64,000 bases of DNA, taken from positions 1-64,000 of the forward strand of contig CAKTOW010000002.1 in the NCBI GenBank assembly GCA_934590325.1, read 5' to 3'. The stretch comes from an uncultured Oscillospiraceae bacterium. Lineage in GTDB: Bacteria > Bacillota > Clostridia > Oscillospirales > Oscillospiraceae. A model generated the notes under the pieces. The model was not told the origin of the DNA, made no database searches, and was given only the letters and a program-made list of their open reading frames with translations. Below, in pieces: positions 48,454-55,684 of the stretch. Positions within the stretch are counted from its first letter, which is position 1. Each line of letters begins with the position of its first letter. The position numbers and the translations under genes are program-made.

Positions 48454-48812
48454 TCCTCTGCGTTTTGGTCGATGATTTTCTGTATTTCAGCGATTTCCTG
48501 CTTTGAGAGCTTTTTGCGGCGGGTAAACGCCACTAAGAATTGCGGCAGAGAACCGTTGAATGTTTCTTCCACGAAGCCCTCACTTTGCTTCGTAAACCAC
48601 TCCTGCTTTGAAAGGACAGAAACGACATTGCCCGAATTGTTTTGAAAAATGCCCTTATCACAAAGGCGTTTCAGCATCGTATATGTGGTGGATTTCTTCC
48701 AAGAGAATTTCTGCTCACAAAGCTGTACCAATCCTCCAGAGGAAATCGGCTCGTTCTCCCAGATTAAGTTAGCAAACTCCAACTCCATATCTCCAAGTTT
48801 GTAATTTTTCAT
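48450..48812 (-). CDS. BlaI/MecI/CopY family repressor
   Basis: 120 residues. Winged-helix start YKLGDMELEFANLIWENEPI, recognition region WKKSTTYTMLKRLCDKGIF (about 37-56), C-terminal dimerisation helices (KKLSKQEIAEIQKIID). AAGGAGG is 6 bp before the ATG at 48812. It should repress its own operon by binding the two inverted repeats at 48828-48874. No beta-lactamase or other resistance gene is next to it. Confidence 0.92.
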   Translation of the reverse strand: MKNYKLGDMELEFANLIWENEPISSGGLVQLCEQKFSWKKSTTYTMLKRLCDKGIFQNNSGNVVSVLSKQEWFTKQSEGFVEETFNGSLPQFLVAFTRRKKLSKQEIAEIQKIIDQNAEE

Positions 48813-48827
48813 TATAATCCTCCTTGC

Positions 48828-48874
48828 GGGTCTACAAATATTAGACCCGCACTTATAGTCTAACACCTGTAGAC
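48828..48874. promoter_or_regulatory. Two BlaI-type operators
   Basis: GGGTCTA-N7-TAGACCC (48828-48848) and GTCTA-N7-TAGAC (48858-48874) share the GTCTA/TAGAC arms and a 7-nt centre. The second overlaps the -10 of the promoter, the first lies downstream of it. Confidence 0.8.
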
Positions 48875-48886
48875 CCGTTTTGTCAA
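48857..48886 (-). promoter_or_regulatory. Promoter of the BlaI-M56-KTR operon
   Basis: Minus-strand TTGACA (48881-48886), 18-bp spacer, TAGACT (48857-48862). Confidence 0.7.
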
Positions 48887-49047
48887 GTGTGATCACTTGA
48901 GAGAATGAAGAAGTATCGAATGGCGTGAAGCCTGCTTCAAAAAGTCAATATCACCGTGAATACGAAATTAAAAATGAGTAAGTACGAAATTATATGCCGT
49001 TCAAATACTATCACCCGAAATGTAAAATTACATCAGGTGGTGATGGC

Positions 49048-49488
49048 ATGAAGAACGAAAAAAGCGAACGCAAATTTGATTTTCGTCCGATGGGGCTTGC
49101 GATTAAGAAAGCCCGTGAGAAGAAAGGCATGACACAGGAGCAACTGGCCGACATCATCGGGCGGGACACTCGTACTGTCATGTACCACGAAAACGACGGT
49201 CAACATCCGAGCTTAGATATTTTCTATCAACTGGCAACCATGTTCGACCTGTCAGTAGATGAATACTTCTACCCCGATATGAGCGCCGATGAAGCCGCAA
49301 AGAAGCGGATCAACATTCTGCTTAATTCCCTCAGCGAGAGCGAGCTGCGGCTCGTCGAGGGTATTATCAATGCGATTATAACAGAGTGGGAAAAGGGTCA
49401 GTTGGCAGTCCGAAGCTGTTTCGGAACGCTGTTTTCGTCCGCTCCTTGGCGGACGCCCGCATACGGAAGCATTGAAAGGGTCGGGTGA
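49048..49488 (+). CDS. XRE family transcriptional regulator, probably with foreign C-terminus
   Basis: 146 residues. HTH_3 domain: MGLAIKKAREKKGMTQEQLADIIGRDTRTVMYHENDGQHPSLDIFYQLATMFDL-like region (about 14-66, quoted only for its Q-L-A-D turn), then SVDEYFYPDMS. After about residue 111 (IINAIITEW) the frame runs into the antisense of the methyltransferase remnant, so the last ~32 residues are probably not original. GTGGTGATGGC precedes the ATG. Direct repeats TACGAAATTA at 48961 and 48983 may be its binding sites. Confidence 0.8.
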   Translation: MKNEKSERKFDFRPMGLAIKKAREKKGMTQEQLADIIGRDTRTVMYHENDGQHPSLDIFYQLATMFDLSVDEYFYPDMSADEAAKKRINILLNSLSESELRLVEGIINAIITEWEKGQLAVRSCFGTLFSSAPWRTPAYGSIERVG

Positions 49489-49878
49489 TTGGTACGCGCC
49501 ACCCTGCTTCAATAAAAGAGCCTCGATCTCCGCAGGCGGCGGGCAGCCCGCGATCTCCGCCAAATGCAGGAAGTGACTGCATTGTGCGGGGCTTAAAAAG
49601 TATTTCGTGGGAACGCCGTCCTCCAAAGTCTGCCACAAGAAAGATGCGCTGCCGTCGTGCCAGCCGGGGGCTTGCCCAATGCTGGGCGTCCATGAGCCGC
49701 CAGCAGAGGTCAGGCGTTCGCCCTCGCACCATTCCGGCTCCTGCCCATCTTCCAGAAGCAGGCATTGAAACATCGGTGTCTGTGAAAGCGGATAGGACGG
49801 CTCTAAAATCCATCCGGTCATTTGATGAAAACGCTCCCATGACATTTTCCCAAACAGCGATTGCTGGAAATAGACCAT
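49252..49878 (-). CDS. Phage/ICE-type protein overlapping the methyltransferase in another frame
   Basis: 208 residues in frame +1 relative to the methyltransferase. MVYFQQSLFGKMSWERFHQM and later KYFLSPAQCSHFLHLAE with PPPAEIEALLLKQ follow a pattern I know from small proteins coded next to cytosine methyltransferases in phages and conjugative elements (KYYLSPxAxxGILRRA type). GGGAGG is 8 bp before the ATG. The last ~40 residues (after about QLTLFPL) run antisense to the XRE gene and are probably a junction artefact. Function unknown. Confidence 0.55.
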   Translation of the reverse strand: MVYFQQSLFGKMSWERFHQMTGWILEPSYPLSQTPMFQCLLLEDGQEPEWCEGERLTSAGGSWTPSIGQAPGWHDGSASFLWQTLEDGVPTKYFLSPAQCSHFLHLAEIAGCPPPAEIEALLLKQGGAYQSPDPFNASVCGRPPRSGRKQRSETASDCQLTLFPLCYNRIDNTLDEPQLALAEGIKQNVDPLLCGFIGAHIGVEVFIY

Positions 49879-50203
49879 TTGTCGCCTCCCTCATTTCACG
49901 GATAATGCGGATGGCTTGAAAGAACAGGCTGGACTTTTCTCCCGCAAGCCCCTTGCGGTTGCCGATCTGCGAGAGATTTTGACACGGTGAGCCAAAGGTG
50001 ATGATATGGACGGGCGGGATCTCCCGCCCGTCCAGCTTTGTCACATCCCCCAAATGCGCCATATCGGGAAAGTGGCGCTTGGTGATGGAGATAGGGGCTT
50101 TTTCGATCTCGCTTGCCCATACCGGCTCAATGCCGCAGCGCACCGCCGCCAGCGGGAACACGCCGATCCCATCGAACAGGCTCCCCAGCCGGAGCGCCGT
50201 CAT
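49376..50203 (-). pseudogene. DNA (cytosine-5) methyltransferase, C-terminally truncated
   Basis: 275 residues. Motif I LRLGSLFDGIGVFPLAA (about 4-20), motif IV FGSPCQNLSQIG with catalytic Cys (about 70-81), motif VI AVWENVMGAFSS, motif VIII LARRQRIFLVADFGG. The frame stops right after GLPTDPFPTLL, where family members continue with motifs IX-X. The break coincides with the junction to the XRE gene, so it is likely inactive or dependent on another protein. 1 bp after the preceding gene. Confidence 0.82.
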
Positions 50204-50204
50204 C

Positions 50205-50546
50205 TTATCTGCGCCCCTGTCCCTTGACGGTCAAAATGCCCTCAAGGGTGGTGGCGGTGATCCCGAGCCGCTGGGCAACGGCGATGTCGTTCTTCATGGC
50301 CTCGGTGACGGTATGACCGCACACCACCAGCACATGAGAGCGGCGGAGCAGGTCGCGCCCCATGTCGATACCGCTCTTATGCTCCTCGGGAACGGCGTCA
50401 TTGAGGAAAAGCGGCTGATAGAGCGTCGGGCAGATAGGCGAAAAGCCCGCCTCATACACCGTGCGGCAATACTGCGCCGCCAGCTTCGTGTTTTCGTGGT
50501 CGCTGCCGCACCATGCGGCGGTAATATATGCGAGGGGTCGTTTCAT
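50205..50546 (-). CDS. DUF4406/DUF7768-type (deoxyribosyltransferase-like) protein
   Basis: 113 residues. LAYITAAWCGSDHENTKLAAQYCRTV (quoted segments YITAAWCGSD and NTKLAAQYC) and VLVVCGHTVTEAMKNDIAVAQRLG fit a small Rossmann-like nucleoside 2-deoxyribosyltransferase relative common in phages and conjugative elements. GGAGG is 8 bp before the ATG at 50546; the longer frame has no ribosome site. Same strand and direction as parB. Enzymatic role unproven. Confidence 0.72.
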   Translation of the reverse strand: MKRPLAYITAAWCGSDHENTKLAAQYCRTVYEAGFSPICPTLYQPLFLNDAVPEEHKSGIDMGRDLLRRSHVLVVCGHTVTEAMKNDIAVAQRLGITATTLEGILTVKGQGRR

Positions 50547-50665
50547 TGTAAAAACCTCCAATTTATAATGTAGTAGGTCAACCCAAACCCCACGCCCTTT
50601 CCCATTCTTGGGAAAGGGGGCGGCTCTGGAGGATATAGCCCAAAGAGCCATTCGGGGAAATGAAA

Positions 50666-50692
50666 GACCTTGGGACAAAAAGTCCCAAGGTC
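50666..50692. repeat. CTTGGGAC-N5-GTCCCAAG palindrome, copy 3
   Basis: GACCTTGGGAC-AAAAA-GTCCCAAGGTC, perfect 11-bp arms; it overlaps the stop codon of parB (50691-50693). Confidence 0.8.
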
Positions 50693-52157
50693 ACTTTTCA
50701 AGATCCGTTTTCTTCTCGGGCTTGCCCAGCTCGGGCGGCTGCTTGGCTTTCCAGTCATCCAGCAGAGAAATGATCTTGTCCTTCATTTCTCTCGGAGACT
50801 TATCCTTACCAAAATACATTTCCAGTTCCGCACTATTGATGATCACCTTGTCTACCTCCTTTTTCTCCTGCGACAGAATACCGTCGATCACATCGCCGTT
50901 GAGTTTGCCGTCCTTGTCCAGCTCCCGCATTTTCTGTGCCTGCGACAGCGAGGGCGAGGACTGCTGCCCCTCGATGGACACGGCGATATACCTCTGATTT
51001 TTGGGGCGGATGAATGAGATCTCCACCGCCGGGGTGAACGCCAGCTTTTTCTCGTCCACCATTTTCTGCAAATCCGGCACAAGCTCGGTCAGGCGGATAT
51101 ACCGCTGCACCTGCTTGTAGTTCATGCCGTTGCGATCTCCCACGACCTGCGTGGAGCGTTTTCCGGCGTCCTTGTCCTCCTCGCCGGGGCGGGAGCCTTG
51201 GTGCTTGATGGCCTCCACCTGCATTTTCAGCGACTGCGCCTTTTCCGTGGGCAAAATGCGCTCACGGTGGCGGAGGTTGTCATCCGTCATGGCGAGGATG
51301 GCTTCATCGTCCGTCATGTTGCGGACGATACACGGCATATTCGCAAATCCGGCAAGTTCGCTTGCCCGCTGGCGGCGGTGGCCTGCGATGATCTCATAGC
51401 CGCCATCCTCACGGGGACGCACCAGCGCGGGCTGATTGACGCCCGCCGCCTTGACCGACTCCACAAGCCCCTGCATCTCCGCATCGTCCCGGACACCAAA
51501 GGGATGATTTTTGAACGGGTGCAGGTCAGACAGGTTGAGATAGACGATCTCCTCTTTTTCGGCACGGGTGGCATCGCGGGGCGCAGACGGCTCCGGCGTG
51601 ATCTCCGCACCAGCGGGAGCGCCGCCCTTATCCACGGCAGGCTTCTCCGGGGCGGGCTTGCTTTGGGACTTTTTGTCCCGAGGTTTGGGCGGCTTGGCCT
51701 TATCGGGAGCGGCCTTGCCATCCTTGGGTGGACGGCCTCTGCCGGGCTTGGCGGCCTTGTCCTTTTCCGTGGGCGGCTTCTGCTTGGCTGCCTTTTTCTC
51801 CTCCTTGGCCGCCTCGTCACGGGCAGCGGCAAAATCCACCACCTTGCCGGAATGTGCCGGGGCGTGGGCATCCTTGCCGGGATTGGGCGGCTGCTCCTGT
51901 TCCTTTTCGGCCTTGGGGACTTCGGGTGCGGCAGGCTCCTCCGCCTCGGCGTGGGTAACAGCGTCGGCGGGATCAGGCACGGCCTCACCCATTTCAAAGA
52001 GTGCCGCCTGCCCCTCATGCTCCAGCATGACCACCTCTGCATCGGTCAGCGCAGGCTCGGGCGCAGGCTGCTCCGGCACAACGGCATTTTCTACCGTGGG
52101 AGCGGGAGCCTCGGCGGGCGGGGCTGCCTCGGGAATGTTTTTCTTATCATCTGCCAT
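50691..52157 (-). CDS. ParB/RepB/Spo0J family partition protein
   Basis: 488 residues. Residues 1-205 are low-complexity (Ala, Pro, Lys, Glu; e.g. PEAAPPAEAPAP) and probably disordered. ParB nuclease/CTPase domain: LNLSDLHPFKNHPFGVRDD and IIAGHRRQRASELAG (about 222-290), then a KorB-like HTH region (about 320-400) and a C-terminal part. AAAGGAGG is 8 bp before the ATG at 52157. No parA is in this element. The protein may bind the four palindromes of this element (inference). Confidence 0.88.
   Translation of the reverse strand: MADDKKNIPEAAPPAEAPAPTVENAVVPEQPAPEPALTDAEVVMLEHEGQAALFEMGEAVPDPADAVTHAEAEEPAAPEVPKAEKEQEQPPNPGKDAHAPAHSGKVVDFAAARDEAAKEEKKAAKQKPPTEKDKAAKPGRGRPPKDGKAAPDKAKPPKPRDKKSQSKPAPEKPAVDKGGAPAGAEITPEPSAPRDATRAEKEEIVYLNLSDLHPFKNHPFGVRDDAEMQGLVESVKAAGVNQPALVRPREDGGYEIIAGHRRQRASELAGFANMPCIVRNMTDDEAILAMTDDNLRHRERILPTEKAQSLKMQVEAIKHQGSRPGEEDKDAGKRSTQVVGDRNGMNYKQVQRYIRLTELVPDLQKMVDEKKLAFTPAVEISFIRPKNQRYIAVSIEGQQSSPSLSQAQKMRELDKDGKLNGDVIDGILSQEKKEVDKVIINSAELEMYFGKDKSPREMKDKIISLLDDWKAKQPPELGKPEKKTDLEK
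51661..51683. repeat. CTTGGGAC-N5-GTCCCAAG palindrome, copy 4 (inside parB)
   Basis: CTTTGGGAC-TTTTT-GTCCCGAGG, 9-bp arms with one or two wobble pairs, within the disordered-region codons of parB. Confidence 0.7.
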
Positions 52158-52182
52158 TTGCAAACCTCCTTTTCGTGGCATG

Positions 52183-52206
52183 AAAAAAGCCAGTCCGCAG
52201 ACTGGC
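52183..52206 (-). terminator. Terminator directly before parB
   Basis: GCCAGTC/GACTGGC stem (52189-52195, 52200-52206) followed on the minus strand by six T (52183-52188). It lies 26 bp upstream of the parB start, so parB transcription from upstream must pass it. Confidence 0.72.
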
Positions 52207-52245
52207 CGGGTGGAAGTGACCTCCCTTCATGGTTTTATATATGAA

Positions 52246-52276
52246 AACGCCGCCCGTTGTCCTGTTGGGCGGCGTT
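52246..52276. repeat. Hairpin AACGCCGCCC/GGGCGGCGTT
   Basis: Ten-bp perfect stem with an 11-nt loop; it may be the terminator of an upstream minus-strand unit displaced by the cargo island. Confidence 0.65.
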
Positions 52277-52291
52277 GTTCTCAACTTATTC

Positions 52292-52320
52292 TTGATATAT
52301 TATGTTGTGCCGATTATAAT
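52292..52320 (+). promoter_or_regulatory. Promoter of the FRG cargo island
   Basis: TTGATA (52292-52297), 17-bp spacer, TATAAT (52315-52320). Confidence 0.82.
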
Positions 52321-52373
52321 ATTATTTTAGATAATTGTAGTGTCGAAACAAATGTTTTTAGGTAGGTGAAGAG

Positions 52374-53348
52374 ATGAAGTTATCAAAAGCTGCTACAAAA
52401 AAAGTTCAACAAAAAAGGCCACCGAAAAAATTCTCGCCCAAAATTGTTCAGAACATTTCAAGTCCATATATAAAGAAGGTTAGCATACATAAGTTTTCAT
52501 CTCAACACGAAGTCCCGGTTTTCGAGGTATCTGACTATCGAGCATTAAATCAGTTAATTGGCTATGCAAAATTTTTAAACACTGAGTATGGCGATGTTTA
52601 TTATCGCGGGGAAGTTCATTTACATCAAACGCTATTGCCCAGTATTGCTCGCAATCCAAACTATAGCAGGTTTGAAGAAGCTTTAAATACTGCAATAAAA
52701 AACGCAATTTCTGATAAAAAGTTTTCTGGCACAGCAAAACTATCGGGTTTTAAAGGTAAAAGAAATCCTTCACTTATTGTTGAAGCACTTCTTCAGCACT
52801 ACGGATATTCTACACATTTTATTGATTTAGTTGATAATCATTGGATTGCTTTATGGTTTGGACTTAATCAGTTTAAGAAAATTAAAAATCTATCAGAGTA
52901 TTGCTGTTATCAAAAAAGAACTATCAATCCTATTGATTTAGTTACTTCCGATGATCCTGAAGCAGAAATATATCAATATATGCTACTTGTAGCAGTAGAT
53001 AATAACGCAGCACCTGTCGAGCGCGGAATATATGTAGGTAATGAAATAATCACTATCGATTTGAGATCCTCGTTACCCTCCATTTTCCTTCGCCCACATG
53101 CACAACATGGATTGGTCGTTCGCCGTAATACACACGATCCAGCAGATTCTTTCGACATTTCTGCAAATGTAGTTGGGATTGTTCGTCTTAGAATTGATAA
53201 TGTCCTATCATGGATTGGGTCTGGCAATCTATTGGAAAGTGCCAACCTTTTTCCCTCCCCAGCCTATGATTACGGTTATGAAATTCTGTTGCAGAGGAAA
53301 GACTTGTTTGAAAATGACTGCCATAGAATCGCTCAATACATTGAATAA
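52374..53348 (+). CDS. FRG-domain protein
   Basis: 324 residues, markedly AT-rich compared with the chromosome. A basic N-terminal tail (1-40) is followed by the FRG domain: VYYRGEVHLHQTLLPSIAR (about 75-93) and ALLQHYGYSTHFIDLVDN (about 137-154) with IALWFGLN, then LRPHAQHGLVVRR (about 240-252). FRG domains are named for Phe-Arg-Gly (here Tyr-Arg-Gly) and occur in phages and defence islands; their activity is unknown. Own promoter; followed by a two-helix membrane protein on the same strand. Confidence 0.82.
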   Translation: MKLSKAATKKVQQKRPPKKFSPKIVQNISSPYIKKVSIHKFSSQHEVPVFEVSDYRALNQLIGYAKFLNTEYGDVYYRGEVHLHQTLLPSIARNPNYSRFEEALNTAIKNAISDKKFSGTAKLSGFKGKRNPSLIVEALLQHYGYSTHFIDLVDNHWIALWFGLNQFKKIKNLSEYCCYQKRTINPIDLVTSDDPEAEIYQYMLLVAVDNNAAPVERGIYVGNEIITIDLRSSLPSIFLRPHAQHGLVVRRNTHDPADSFDISANVVGIVRLRIDNVLSWIGSGNLLESANLFPSPAYDYGYEILLQRKDLFENDCHRIAQYIE

Positions 53349-53417
53349 GCATCTGCTCTGAGAGTGCGTACTGTGATGACATAGCTATTTCTTGTATTAG
53401 TATCTGGAGATATGATT

Positions 53418-54065
53418 ATGGGAAACATGATAAAAACTGACAATAAGACCTTTGCAGAAAAACACCCTCGTTTAAACGTCATGATTAGTCTATTAGTCCT
53501 TTTAGTTCTTGTTGCAGTAATTGGTTGCCTTCTTTATGGTGCCGCAAAGTATATTATAATTGGCATAAAGTCTGGCGTAGATTGGTTAGCATCCCTTACA
53601 TCCAAACTTGACGCAGTAGTTATAGTTGCACTTATAACAGGTAGCGTTTCTATCATTGGCGTTTTGATTAGTTCGGTCGTTGCAAAGCGTATTGAGTATA
53701 AGAAAAGTCGACAAGAATATCTTGCAAAAAAGAGAGAGGAACCTTACGGGCAATTTGTGGATATGATCTACAAAATACAGCAAAACGCCAAAAAGCCCAA
53801 TAGCTATACAGAAGCTCAAATGTTGACTGATTTATCCCAATTCTCAAGACAAATCACCCTTTGGGGGTCTTCTCGTGTTGTAAATAAATGGGTTAAATTT
53901 CGAGAGAATGGTGCAAACCCAGGGTTTGCACAAAATAACCTGCTGTTAATGGAAGAGATAATGAATGAAATGAGAAAAGACTTGGGCTTGAAAAAAGTAA
54001 AGAAAGGAAAACTCCTTGCATTTTTCATCAATGACATCAAAAGCGCACTTAAGACAATCAAATAA
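53418..54065 (+). CDS. Two-helix membrane protein with cytoplasmic domain (FRG partner)
   Basis: 215 residues. Helices at about 24-48 (ISLLVLLVLVAVIGCLLYGA) and 66-88 (AVVIVALITGSVSIIGVLI) are followed by a soluble, basic helical domain (KRIEYKKSRQEYLAKKREEP onward). ATG 53418 is chosen because GGAG is 8 bp upstream; the ATG at 53412 is too close. It lies 69 bp after the FRG gene and ends at a terminator. I do not recognise the family; the plan (membrane anchor plus soluble domain) recalls effector components of defence systems. Confidence 0.75.
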   Translation: MGNMIKTDNKTFAEKHPRLNVMISLLVLLVLVAVIGCLLYGAAKYIIIGIKSGVDWLASLTSKLDAVVIVALITGSVSIIGVLISSVVAKRIEYKKSRQEYLAKKREEPYGQFVDMIYKIQQNAKKPNSYTEAQMLTDLSQFSRQITLWGSSRVVNKWVKFRENGANPGFAQNNLLLMEEIMNEMRKDLGLKKVKKGKLLAFFINDIKSALKTIK

Positions 54066-54107
54066 GATCAATGTGGGATGACAGTGATTTAGATTACATC
54101 CCAAAAC

Positions 54108-54150
54108 AAGCTCCCGCTGCCTATAAAGATTTAGGCAACGGGAGCTTTTG
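54108..54150 (+). terminator. Terminator of the FRG cargo island
   Basis: AAGCTCCCG/CGGGAGCTT (54108-54116, 54139-54147) with an inner TGCCT/AGGCA pairing, then TTTG. Confidence 0.8.
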
Positions 54151-54196
54151 TTAGAATAAAAACCTCTTGCTGACTGCCAGATTGATACTTTCAATT

Positions 54197-54373
54197 TTAG
54201 TCCGTTGTAGTTTTATTTGCTGCTCGCATCTCTTCGTCCAAGTCGGCAAACATCAGCTTTAGCAAGATGTCTGCCATGCTTTCACCGTCTTTCCTGTACC
54301 GTGGCTCAACGATAAAAACTCGACCGCCAATTTCGTATCGTTGGGGCTCTCCGGCAATATATTCTTTTTCCAT
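54197..54373 (-). CDS. Small element protein, TnpW-like
   Basis: 58 residues: MEKEYIAGEPQRYEIGGRVF continues IVEPRYRKDGESMADILLKLM. The YEIGGxxFIVxPxY...ILLxLM pattern is that of small TnpW-type proteins found beside serine recombinases in clostridial transposons. AAGGAGG is 7 bp before the ATG. It lies 200 bp from the right end of the element. Function unknown, perhaps recombination control. Confidence 0.68.
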   Translation of the reverse strand: MEKEYIAGEPQRYEIGGRVFIVEPRYRKDGESMADILLKLMFADLDEEMRAANKTTTD

Positions 54374-54545
54374 GCCTGCACCTCCTTTCCAACATGGACA
54401 CAAAAATTATATCATGCCGTGGAGGGACGCAAAGCCGAAAAATTATTTTCCTTGATATACGGGCTTTCTTTGACTATAATGAAAGACATTCAGGGTGTGT
54501 TTTGGGGTTGCCCGCGTATTGAAGCGCTCATTTGACCCGGTTTAG

Positions 54546-54627
<82 letters not shown>

Positions 54628-54630
54628 CAG

Positions 54631-54664
54631 GAAAACCACGACGAAAGTCGTGGTTTTCTTTTTT
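54631..54664 (+). terminator. Original terminator of the host tRNA-Ala gene
   Basis: GAAAACCACGAC/GTCGTGGTTTTC stem, GAAA loop, then six T, three bases after the displaced CCA. Confidence 0.9.
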
Positions 54665-54668
54665 GCGC

Positions 54669-54701
54669 AAGTCCCCCGTTTCAGGCCGAAACGGGGGACT
54701 T
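54669..54701. terminator. Hairpin downstream of the membrane protein gene
   Basis: AAGTCCCCCGTTT/AAACGGGGGACTT, 13-bp perfect stem, 7-nt loop. Probably the 3' end of the minus-strand gene at 54708-55556, although its T-run is poor. Confidence 0.6.
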
Positions 54702-54707
54702 TGCGTT

Positions 54708-55556
54708 TTATTCTTCTGTTTCCGGGCGGCTCTCCGGCAGCTCCGCCGCGCTCTCCGTTTCCTCCGTGATGGTGGGGATGAACGCTTTGGCCAGCTTGCC
54801 CCGGCCCCGGTGCTTGATATAGAAGTACCCGATGGTGCTGAACACCACCGCGCCGATGAAGTTCACGAACAGGTCCTTCATGGTGTCGTACAGCCCGATG
54901 TCCAGATAGCCGCCGAAGCCCAAGTCCTGTCCGTTCACCTGCACGGAGGTGATATTGTCGATGGTGACGGGGATATTGCTGTTGGTGGGGTCAAGCATCA
55001 CGGAGGTGATGGACTGCACCACGGTGTCCTTCTGCATATCCATCAGGAACAGCCTGTCCATGCCGAACTCGAAGAACTCCCACAGCACGCCCACGGTCAT
55101 GGAGAAGCAGAAGGCCGCCAGCGCCACGTAGATAGGGGACAGCTGGAACTTGATACGGCTGTTGCGGTTGAGGATGTCGATAAGAGCGAAGCCCGTGGCT
55201 GCGCAGAGAAAGCCGGTGGTGGTGTGGAGCATGGTGTCCCAGTGGTGGTAGGTGATGAAGTAGCATTTCAGTTCGCCCAGTATCTCCGCGGCGAAGATGA
55301 ACAGGAGAATGATGATCTCCAAGGTGGACGGCAGCTCGATGCCGAAGTTCTGCTGGATGAAGAAGGGCAGCATGAACAGCACCAGCACCAGAAGGCAGAT
55401 GAACGCGCTTTCGTATTCGCCGCGGATGACGGAGGATACCAGCGTGGCCAGCACGATCAGCCGCAGCATCGTATATACGGCGAACACGGCGGGCTGGCGC
55501 TTGATGATGGCCTTCAGCTGTGCGCTGGTGGGCGGGGCTTTGGGGTGTCGTTTCAT
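54708..55556 (-). CDS. Multi-helix membrane protein (DUF2238-like)
   Basis: 282 residues with about six membrane helices. Family-like segments are HHWDTMLHTTTGFLCAATGF (about 104-123) and MTVGVLWEFFEFGMD (about 155-169), a histidine/acidic pattern shared with YjdF/DUF2238 membrane proteins. The C-terminal 25 residues are acidic and cytoplasmic. The function of the family is unknown. Own promoter at 55592-55620. Confidence 0.68.
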   Translation of the reverse strand: MKRHPKAPPTSAQLKAIIKRQPAVFAVYTMLRLIVLATLVSSVIRGEYESAFICLLVLVLFMLPFFIQQNFGIELPSTLEIIILLFIFAAEILGELKCYFITYHHWDTMLHTTTGFLCAATGFALIDILNRNSRIKFQLSPIYVALAAFCFSMTVGVLWEFFEFGMDRLFLMDMQKDTVVQSITSVMLDPTNSNIPVTIDNITSVQVNGQDLGFGGYLDIGLYDTMKDLFVNFIGAVVFSTIGYFYIKHRGRGKLAKAFIPTITEETESAAELPESRPETEE

Positions 55557-55591
55557 GGGGCCGTTCCTTTCTGTGCGATGGTTTTTGGAAT

Positions 55592-55620
55592 AGTATACCG
55601 CAAAAAACGCCGGATAACAA
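55592..55620 (-). promoter_or_regulatory. Promoter of the membrane protein gene
   Basis: Minus-strand TTGTTA (55615-55620), 17-bp spacer, TATACT (55592-55597). Confidence 0.65.
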
Positions 55621-55637
55621 GTCCGGCGGTAATGAAC

Positions 55638-55667
55638 AAAGCCCCGGTCCAGACAGGACCGGGACTT
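55638..55667 (-). terminator. Terminator of upp
   Basis: AAAG-CCCGGTCC/GGACCGGG-CTTT type 13-bp stem with one mismatch, 4-nt loop; TTTGTTCATT follows on the minus strand. Confidence 0.65.
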
Positions 55668-55684
55668 TGCGCAGGACTATGTAC

